Translations under genes and position numbers: made by a program | Notes under the pieces: generated by a model | The model's database searches: none | Told to the model about the DNA's origin: nothing | Seen by the model: the letters and a program-made list of their open reading frames with translations, nothing else | Assembly (NCBI GenBank): GCA_029882235.1 | Contig: JAOULB010000035.1 | Location: forward strand, 1-10,990 | From: Gammaproteobacteria bacterium | Lineage (GTDB): Bacteria; Pseudomonadota; Gammaproteobacteria; UBA6429; Thiohalophilaceae | Direction: 5' to 3' | Length of the DNA: 10,990 bases | Shown here: one piece after another, positions 6,967 to 10,990 of the stretch | Layout of the letters: every line of letters starts with the position of its first letter | How positions within the stretch are numbered: position 1 is the stretch's first letter

Positions 6967-7317
6967 CTGATTCGCGCGTGCCTTATACCTTATATATAGT
7001 ATACAGGCAGTAAATAGCGTCATACTCAATAAGATTTCCAGACCAGCTAAATATCTTTCTGCCGAATTAGCCCAGGCTTCAACCACACCATGAATAAAAT
7101 AGATGAGCACCAGAAATGCCGTCCAGGCATGGGTGTAACTGCGTTGATACAATAAACCGCGCAAGGGAAGCAGTAGCGGACCAACAAAAACCAATAGCGC
7201 AAGGCTAATCGGAATTTGTCTTGGTGGTGCCAGCAAGGTAAACCAGAGCAATAATAAACTCAGCAAACCAAAGTAGCTCAACAGCACTAACCATCTCGAA
7301 ACTTTTAGACCCTTCAT
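6934..7317 (-). CDS. DUF2069 family small membrane protein
   Basis: The 127-residue product is strongly hydrophobic with about four membrane spans (roughly 8-28, 35-52, 63-82 and 88-109) and a short polar tail. The pattern LRGLLYQRSYTHAWTAFLVL, then FIHGVVEAW, fits the DUF2069 family, an inner-membrane family of unknown function that commonly follows wrbA. It begins inside the wrbA stop (ATGA overlap, 7314-7317) with no separate ribosome binding site visible, so it is probably coupled to wrbA. Its 3' end runs 33 bases into hda on the opposite strand, so the last ten residues are encoded by DNA that also encodes the Hda C-terminus. No terminator is visible here. Confidence 0.85.
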   Translation of the reverse strand: MKGLKVSRWLVLLSYFGLLSLLLLWFTLLAPPRQIPISLALLVFVGPLLLPLRGLLYQRSYTHAWTAFLVLIYFIHGVVEAWANSAERYLAGLEILLSMTLFTACILYIRYKARANQSEELTNKGNG

Positions 7318-7904
7318 TTAGCCAGTGCGACTGCGGTTTGTGCAAGACGTTGTCCGAGTTGCTGACAGAGCTCCGTTTCTTCAGTGGTAAATTTCTGTTG
7401 ATGATCTGTACCTGCATAATGACTGGCACCATAAGGTGTACCGCCAGATGTGGTTTCGTTTAGATATGTTGCACTATAAGGCAGACCCAGTAACACCATA
7501 CCATGATGAAATAAGGGCACCATCATAGAGAGAAGCGTCGTTTCATGACCACCATGCATGGTTCCTGCAGAAGTAAAACAGGCGGCAGGTTTGCCAGCTA
7601 ACTCACCCGACAACCATGACGGTGTTGTCGTGTCGATAAAATGTTTTAAGGGTGAAGCCATATTGCCGTAATAAGCGGGGCTACCCAGGGCAAGCCCTGA
7701 ACATTCCTGCAAGTCAGTAAGGGTGACATAGGGCGGGCCATTCGCTGGAATAGAATCTTCAGTTGCTTCGCAAACGGTAGAAATATTCGGTACGGTGCGA
7801 AGACGTGCAGTACAGTTATTAACCGATTCAATTCCACGTGCAATCTGTTGTGCCATATCAGCAACAGCACCATCACGACTATAATACAAAACAAGAATAT
7901 CCAT
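7314..7904 (-). CDS. wrbA: NAD(P)H:quinone oxidoreductase, WrbA family
   Basis: WrbA-type enzymes are cytoplasmic FMN proteins that reduce quinones by two electrons, avoiding semiquinone radicals. The 196-residue flavodoxin-fold product has the FMN phosphate loop SRDGAVADMA at 9-18, the GSPAYYGNMASPLKHFID block at 74-91, SAGTMHGGHETTLLS at 112-126, and HHGMVLLGLPYS followed by GGTPYGASHYAG at 154-165. These match the WrbA signature blocks in order and length. It starts two bases after the arsC stop and overlaps the DUF2069 start by four bases, so arsC-wrbA-DUF2069 is one operon. A GGAT about eight bases ahead of the ATG is a possible weak ribosome binding site. Confidence 0.93.
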   Translation of the reverse strand: MDILVLYYSRDGAVADMAQQIARGIESVNNCTARLRTVPNISTVCEATEDSIPANGPPYVTLTDLQECSGLALGSPAYYGNMASPLKHFIDTTTPSWLSGELAGKPAACFTSAGTMHGGHETTLLSMMVPLFHHGMVLLGLPYSATYLNETTSGGTPYGASHYAGTDHQQKFTTEETELCQQLGQRLAQTAVALAK

Positions 7905-7906
7905 GC

Positions 7907-8260
7907 TTAATCCAGAATGCTAAGTACAGTTTCAGGCGGGCGACCAATTGCAGCTTTATTCTTGCTGGTCACAACGATCGGGCGCTCAATAAGTATTGGA
8001 TGTTTGATCATCGCTTCAATCAACTCATCGCGACTCAGTTCAGGATTATCCAGCCCAGCCTCTTTATACACTTTTTCATGTGTACGCATTAGATCGCGTG
8101 GCTCCATATTTAACATCTTGAGAATATTATCGAGCGTTTCCTTGTCAGGTGTATCATCAAGATAACAAACGATTTCTGGTTGCACATTTTTTTCATTCAG
8201 TAGTTCAAGTGTCTGGCGTGATTTAGAGCAACGAGGATTGTGATAAATGGTGGTTTTCAT
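7907..8260 (-). CDS. arsC: ArsC family reductase, YfgD type
   Basis: The 117-residue product is a small thioredoxin-fold protein of the glutaredoxin-dependent arsenate reductase family, cytoplasmic. The active-site segment YHNPRCSKSRQTLELL has C11, and the arginines that bind the oxyanion in plasmid ArsC have counterparts at R59 (in LMRTHEKVYKE), R93 (IERPIV) and R107 (IGRPPE). I chose the ATG at 8260 because AAAGG lies seven bases upstream; an in-frame ATG five codons earlier (8275) lacks a ribosome binding site and would add MKGKN. No ars regulator or arsenite pump lies nearby. The neighbourhood (hda, perM, wrbA) is that of E. coli yfgD and its Pseudomonas counterpart, so a housekeeping redox role is as likely as arsenic resistance. 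It leads the arsC-wrbA-DUF2069 operon. Confidence 0.9.
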   Translation of the reverse strand: MKTTIYHNPRCSKSRQTLELLNEKNVQPEIVCYLDDTPDKETLDNILKMLNMEPRDLMRTHEKVYKEAGLDNPELSRDELIEAMIKHPILIERPIVVTSKNKAAIGRPPETVLSILD

Positions 8261-8289
8261 GTTTTTGCCTTTCATCTTTGAGTGGTTTT

Positions 8290-8295
8290 ATTGTA
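8290..8295 (-). promoter_or_regulatory. Possible -10 element for the arsC operon
   Basis: TACAAT on the minus strand (five of six consensus positions) would start RNA about 20 bases before the arsC ATG. No good -35 is seen 16-18 bases upstream, so the call is weak. Confidence 0.35.
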
Positions 8296-8307
8296 CCGAA
8301 GCTTTGC

Positions 8308-8336
8308 TTGACAGCCTATAGGGGCGGTGATAGCTT
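8308..8336 (+). promoter_or_regulatory. Possible sigma-70 promoter for the DUF4398 lipoprotein gene
   Basis: A perfect -35 TTGACA (8308-8313) stands 17 bases from TAGCTT (8331-8336), which keeps the most important -10 positions (T1, A2, T6) but matches only three of six. The spacer contains the 8-base palindrome CCTATAGG (8315-8322), a place where a regulator could bind. RNA would start near 8343, about 30 bases before the ATG. Confidence 0.45.
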
Positions 8337-8373
8337 GTCTCGCATATCTTCTTGATGGGCATCATCGATTCAT

Positions 8374-8685
8374 ATGACAGTCCGAACCGGCACACGTTTC
8401 AACTATATGCTGATCTTCCTTACGGGAATAATCAGCCTTGCGGCCTGTGCAGTGCCCGCGCCGGTTCAGGAAATGAGTAATGCCCGCCAAAGTCTGCAGG
8501 CTGCCAAAGCTGCACGCGCCGAAGTCTACGCAAACCAGAAATATCAGCAGGCCTCTAAAGTGATGCAGGAGGCGACCCGCCAACTTGAAAGTGGTGATTA
8601 TCTACAGGCTAGAGATCTGGCCCTCGAAGCAAAACAACTGGCCACCAGTGCACGGCAACAGGCGCTAAATAAATATAAAAAGTGA
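8374..8685 (+). CDS. DUF4398 family lipoprotein
   Basis: The 103-residue product has a lipoprotein signal: two arginines in the first eight residues, a hydrophobic stretch (about 11-23), and a perfect lipobox L22-A23-A24-C25. The mature part is almost all helix, rich in Ala, Gln and Lys, with the pattern NARQSLQAAKAARAEVYA then YQQASKVMQEATRQLESGDY and ARDLALEAKQLATSARQQA. This is the DUF4398 layout as I recall it, with repeated alanine-spaced helices like tetratricopeptide or coiled-coil elements. The residues after the cysteine (A, V) do not suggest inner-membrane retention, so the outer membrane is the likely site. The function is unknown. Ribosome binding site is weak. A LysM lipoprotein gene follows 192 bases later, a pairing that suggests a cell-wall role. 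Confidence 0.85.
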   Translation: MTVRTGTRFNYMLIFLTGIISLAACAVPAPVQEMSNARQSLQAAKAARAEVYANQKYQQASKVMQEATRQLESGDYLQARDLALEAKQLATSARQQALNKYKK

Positions 8686-8690
8686 TGGTA

Positions 8691-8763
8691 TAGACAGAAT
8701 CTGGCTTGAAGTCAGGCAAAAGTCTTCTAGACTGTATATGAATTCACTGTTAGACAGAGTCTG
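8691..8763. repeat. Spaced repeats and short dyads before the LysM gene
   Basis: The 13-mer TAGACAGARTCTG occurs at 8691-8703 and again at 8751-8763, exactly 60 bases apart, with one mismatch. Each copy is centred on a dyad: ACAGA-G-TCTGT is perfect at 8754-8764, and the first copy keeps CAGA-A-TCTG. Between them lies another dyad, AGTCT-TCT-AGACT (8721-8733), which contains a third TAGAC. A hairpin of six pairs also forms at 8701-8715. The rest of the gap between the two lipoprotein genes (8764-8850) shows a TTGACA at 8776-8781 without a clear -10. Repeated dyads suggest binding sites for a dimeric regulator, though no regulator gene is in the window. Confidence 0.5.
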
Positions 8764-8851
8764 TGTGCTCCATCCTTGACACCCGGTTTGCATGGATGTT
8801 AGTTTCCGCTTCAGGGTGTAAGTTTTTGTTATGACAGGATTTTAAAGGAAT

Positions 8852-8865
8852 TCACGGATTCGTGA
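8852..8865 (+). promoter_or_regulatory. Small hairpin just before the LysM gene ribosome binding site
   Basis: TCACG-GATT-CGTGA forms a 5-bp stem with a 4-base loop. It ends two bases before the GAGG ribosome binding site (8868-8871) of the LysM gene. It could tune translation in the RNA, or be a protein binding site in the DNA. Confidence 0.4.
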
Positions 8866-8877
8866 CTGAGGTAAAAA

Positions 8878-9285
8878 ATGAAAATAATGAATAATATCAA
8901 GATTGCAGGACTGCTTTTGACGACAGCAGTAATGTTCGGTTGTAGTGGTGCAGCCCAGGAAGAACCGACTAAAGAAGAAACACCGCAGGTAACCAAGACA
9001 GAAACGCCAAGTGCATCGAGCCAGTATCAGGTTGAACGTGGTGATAGCCTGTGGGGTATTTCAGGTCGTTCAAATATTTATGCAAACCCATACCAGTGGC
9101 CTCTTATATATAAGAATAATACGGCCAGAATCAAAGATGCTGATTTGATCTATCCTGGACAGGTTTTCGATATCAATACTGATCCATCGGCTTCGGAAGT
9201 TAGCGCAGCCATCAATCACGCCAAGACACGCGGCCGTTGGTCGATTGGTGTTGTTGAAGATTCAGATAAGGCATATCTACGCTAG
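8878..9285 (+). CDS. LysM domain lipoprotein
   Basis: LysM domains bind the glycan chains of peptidoglycan. The 135-residue product has a signal peptide with a plausible but imperfect lipobox V18-M19-F20-G21-C22, then a low-complexity linker rich in Glu, Thr, Pro and Ser (about 24-48). The LysM domain spans about 50-99: YQVERGDSLWGIS, a middle PYQWPLIYKNN, and ADLIYPGQVFDI. A short helical tail of about 35 residues follows, with AAINHAKTRGRW. The first ATG is chosen because GAGG lies six bases upstream; a second ATG three codons later is possible. A strong terminator follows 30 bases after the stop. It probably anchors in the outer membrane and touches the cell wall. Confidence 0.9.
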   Translation: MKIMNNIKIAGLLLTTAVMFGCSGAAQEEPTKEETPQVTKTETPSASSQYQVERGDSLWGISGRSNIYANPYQWPLIYKNNTARIKDADLIYPGQVFDINTDPSASEVSAAINHAKTRGRWSIGVVEDSDKAYLR

Positions 9286-9315
9286 GCGACGAAAATAATA
9301 ACTTGTAGTATAAAA

Positions 9316-9339
9316 GGGCTCCTCTGGAGCCCTTTTTTT
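9316..9339 (+). terminator. Intrinsic terminator after the LysM gene
   Basis: A perfect 7-bp stem GGGCTCC/GGAGCCC (9316-9322 with 9326-9332) with a 3-base loop is followed by seven T residues. The A run at 9312-9315 can extend the pairing into the T tract, so the structure may also work on the minus strand. Confidence 0.93.
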
Positions 9340-9367
9340 ATCGGCCATACTGAAGTGGGGTAGACGA

Positions 9368-10483
9368 ATGGCAGTGAATAAGACTCATCACTTCGAGTCA
9401 GTCAAAATGTTATTAATAACATCAGGTCGATTTATCAAACTACTGGCCCATCAGTTTCACCGTGATCACTGCGCGACGGCCACAGCCGCACTGACCTATA
9501 CCAGTTTGCTTGCAGTCGTACCATTGATGGCCGTAGGCCTGATTCTTTTTCAGAAGTTATCCTTCTACCCCAGTGCATTACTGGCGACAGAAGAATTTAT
9601 TCTGCGCGTTTTTACCCCGGGAGTTGGACAGGAACTGGTGACTGCATTTGCCGACTTTATTCGCAAGGCCAGTCAGCTAACCGGCGTGAGTGCAATCATT
9701 CTGCTGATTACCGCCATGATGACCCTGCACACCATCGATCAAACACTCAACAAGATCTGGAAAGTAGAACGGGGCAGACGCACAACCATCAATATGCTGA
9801 TCTATTTCAGTATCGTCATCCTTGGACCCTTGCTGGTTGGCTTAAGCATACTGGCTACGACTTATCTGTTTTCGCTCACGCTATCCGCCGGTGCCACATT
9901 TACCAATGAATTGGTCTGGTTGGCATGGTTGGTTGTATTACTGGTTTTCACGGCCGTTTATCGCTGGGTACCGAATACCCATGTGCCGTGGCGATATGCA
10001 GTCGCGGGTGGATTAGTTGCGACCATCCTGTTCGAACTGGCCAAGCATGGGTTTACTTTATATCTGAGCTGGTTTCCTAATTACGAAATTATCTATGGTG
10101 CAGTGGCTGTGGTGCCACTCACACTGGTGTGGATATACATCTCCTGGCTGGTCGTACTGGTTGGTGCAGAAATCGCACATTGCCTGTCGATCTTTGCGAG
10201 CAACAGGGATGGACAGTTTGCAAAGCTTGAACTCTTGCCTGCCTATCAAATTATTGCCGCGATTTATCTAGCTGGCCCGGATGGATGTGATGTCACTCAT
10301 CTCGCAGAGCAAACCAGGCTTGATCCCGAGCAGATTAAATCGACGATTGCGGCCCTGCAGAGGGAAAATCTGCTGTTCCAGCTGCAGAGAAATATCTACC
10401 GATTGTCGAGCCAACTGGTTGAGTCAGGACTGGATGAACTGGAAGATATTCTGATTGAACGAGGGGTTGTCAGTCAGGCATGA
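9368..10483 (+). CDS. yihY: YihY/BrkB family inner membrane protein with C-terminal winged-helix-like domain
   Basis: The 371-residue product has the YihY/virulence factor BrkB domain: DHCATATAALTYTSLLAVVP at 33-52, the motif TLHTIDQTLNKIWKV at 119-133, and YRWVPNTHVPWRYAVAGG at 198-215. About six membrane spans are visible (roughly 42-62, 105-122, 143-170, 182-199, 211-229 and 244-268). Once called ribonuclease BN, this family is not an RNase; its true function is unknown. After residue 288 there is a soluble tail of about 80 residues (LLPAYQIIAAIYLAG to YRLSSQL) that looks like a winged helix, longer than E. coli YihY (about 290 residues) but usual in Pseudomonas-type members. GTGGGG seven bases before the ATG acts as ribosome binding site. 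The gene starts only 28 bases after a strong terminator, so it needs a promoter very close by or readthrough. Confidence 0.92.
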   Translation: MAVNKTHHFESVKMLLITSGRFIKLLAHQFHRDHCATATAALTYTSLLAVVPLMAVGLILFQKLSFYPSALLATEEFILRVFTPGVGQELVTAFADFIRKASQLTGVSAIILLITAMMTLHTIDQTLNKIWKVERGRRTTINMLIYFSIVILGPLLVGLSILATTYLFSLTLSAGATFTNELVWLAWLVVLLVFTAVYRWVPNTHVPWRYAVAGGLVATILFELAKHGFTLYLSWFPNYEIIYGAVAVVPLTLVWIYISWLVVLVGAEIAHCLSIFASNRDGQFAKLELLPAYQIIAAIYLAGPDGCDVTHLAEQTRLDPEQIKSTIAALQRENLLFQLQRNIYRLSSQLVESGLDELEDILIERGVVSQA

Positions 10484-10493
10484 TTATAGCTTC

Positions 10494-10528
10494 TTGTCAT
10501 TCCGGCTAAAATCACGCCGGAATGACAA
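10494..10528. repeat. 13-bp perfect palindrome, REP-like intergenic element
   Basis: TTGTCATTCCGGC (10494-10506) pairs perfectly with 10516-10528 around a 9-base loop. Palindromes with GTCATTCC arms occur as dispersed intergenic repeats in many proteobacteria. It stands 10 bases after the yihY stop. A T-rich stretch (ATTTGTTT) follows but not a true T tract, so it may be a weak terminator or an RNA-stabilising hairpin. Confidence 0.8.
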
Positions 10529-10544
10529 ATTTGTTTACGAATGA

Positions 10545-10573
10545 TTGATAGTAATAAACGAACTCTGTACTTT
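10545..10573 (+). promoter_or_regulatory. Possible promoter for tlpA
   Basis: TTGATA (10545-10550, five of six) and TACTTT (10568-10573, three of six) are spaced by 17 bases. RNA would start near 10580, just before the GAGG at 10587-10590. Confidence 0.35.
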
Positions 10574-10599
10574 TACCTGAGATACTGAGGAATTCTAAC

Positions 10600-10626
10600 A
10601 TGGTGGACTTGTCGAAGTGGCTATGA
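10600..10626 (+). CDS. Possible 8-residue leader peptide overlapping the tlpA start
   Basis: ATG at 10600 opens an eight-codon frame (MVDLSKWL) whose TGA at 10624-10626 overlaps the tlpA ATG in the ATGA pattern. It has the better ribosome binding site of the two: GAGG at 10587-10590 with nine bases to the ATG, while tlpA itself has only a weak GAAGTGG. It may deliver ribosomes to tlpA by coupling. It is too short to judge by composition, and chance is a real alternative. Confidence 0.35.
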   Translation: MVDLSKWL

Positions 10627-10990
10627 AAACAAATATCAGTAAAATACTGCTAGTAATCGCGATATGGCTCAACTGTGCATATGTACAGTCCGCGCCTGTG
10701 CAATTTTCCCTGTCGGATATCAATGGCAAACGCCATACTCTAAGTGACTACAAGGGCAAGTGGATCGTGGTGAACTACTGGGCAACATGGTGCCCGCCCT
10801 GTATGGATGAGATTCCCGAGCTGGTTGAGTTTCATGATGCACATGCAGCTAAAGATGCCGTCGTATTGGGTATCAACTCAGAAGAGATCAGTAAGGAGTT
10901 TCTGAAAGAATTTGTAGACCATTATTTTATTTCCTATCCGGTGCTGCCACAGAAGCCGGGTACGAAATCGCCTTTTGGAACAATATATGG
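10623..10990 (+). CDS. TlpA-like thioredoxin-fold redox protein (3' partial)
   Basis: The window holds the first 122 codons; the gene runs off the end. The N-terminus is a signal peptide (one basic cluster, hydrophobic residues about 8-16, a possible cleavage after QSA at 22-24), so the protein acts in the periplasm or facing it. The thioredoxin fold follows: FSLSDINGKRHTLSDYKGKW, then the active site WATWCPPC at 53-60 (redox cysteines C57 and C60), MDEIPELVEF and a VVLGINSEE strand. This is the TlpA/ResA pattern; such proteins reduce disulfides, often in cytochrome c maturation or other envelope targets, but the partner is not evident. The cis-proline block expected after FGTIYG lies outside. 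An in-frame GTG two codons earlier has no ribosome binding site. In Pseudomonas a thioredoxin-like gene lies close to yihY as well. Confidence 0.9.
   Translation, partial: MKTNISKILLVIAIWLNCAYVQSAPVQFSLSDINGKRHTLSDYKGKWIVVNYWATWCPPCMDEIPELVEFHDAHAAKDAVVLGINSEEISKEFLKEFVDHYFISYPVLPQKPGTKSPFGTIY

Noticed and set aside
7838..8165. Plus-strand ORFs opposite arsC and the start of wrbA
   Set aside because: The reverse complement of well-supported genes; composition is serine- and isoleucine-rich as expected for antisense frames.
1..10990. Search for CRISPR arrays, tRNA genes, insertion sequences, phage genes, toxin-antitoxin pairs or defence systems
   Set aside because: No regular repeat-spacer pattern, cloverleaf, transposase motif or toxin-like gene was seen; all larger frames are accounted for by core-type genes.

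Overview
The window carries ordinary chromosomal genes of a gammaproteobacterium with moderate GC content. The best evidence is the gene order. mrp-dcd, purM-purN, DUF2066/PerM/Hda and DUF2069-WrbA-ArsC-YihY-TlpA are neighbourhoods I recall from Pseudomonas and relatives, and E. coli also keeps PerM, YfgD and Hda close together. The genus cannot be read from this sequence. No phage, insertion sequence, CRISPR array, tRNA or rRNA was seen.

Layout. (1) Bases 1-828, plus strand: the 3' end of mrp (Fe-S carrier ATPase), a clear intrinsic terminator, then dcd (dCTP deaminase). (2) 829-3348, minus strand: purM and purN, which catalyse two steps of purine synthesis, followed by a secreted DUF3108 protein. 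dcd and the DUF3108 gene meet stop codon to stop codon with no base between them. (3) A 199-base divergent promoter region. (4) 3548-6966, plus strand: a tightly coupled operon of a secreted DUF2066 protein, a CDP-alcohol phosphatidyltransferase, a PerM/AI-2E membrane protein and Hda, the DnaA inactivator. The first three overlap by 4 bases and Hda follows after 10. (5) 6934-8260, minus strand: arsC/yfgD, wrbA and a DUF2069 membrane protein. The last one runs 33 bases into the 3' end of hda. (6) 8374-9339, plus strand: two small lipoproteins (DUF4398, then LysM) separated by a repeat-rich leader and closed by a strong terminator. (7) 9368-10990, plus strand: YihY/BrkB membrane protein, a 13-bp perfect palindrome, then the 5' part of a TlpA-type thioredoxin whose start overlaps an 8-codon mini-ORF.

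Functional threads. dcd, purM and purN all serve nucleotide supply. The Hda operon places a phospholipid-synthesis enzyme beside the protein that switches off DnaA; acidic phospholipids act in the opposite direction on DnaA, so this pairing is worth testing. ArsC, WrbA and TlpA are redox proteins. The two lipoproteins and YihY belong to the cell envelope.

I did not find a convincing new system. The most useful leads are the Hda/phospholipid operon, the repeated dyads before the LysM gene, the mini-ORF before tlpA, the intergenic palindrome, and the convergent junctions with little or no space.
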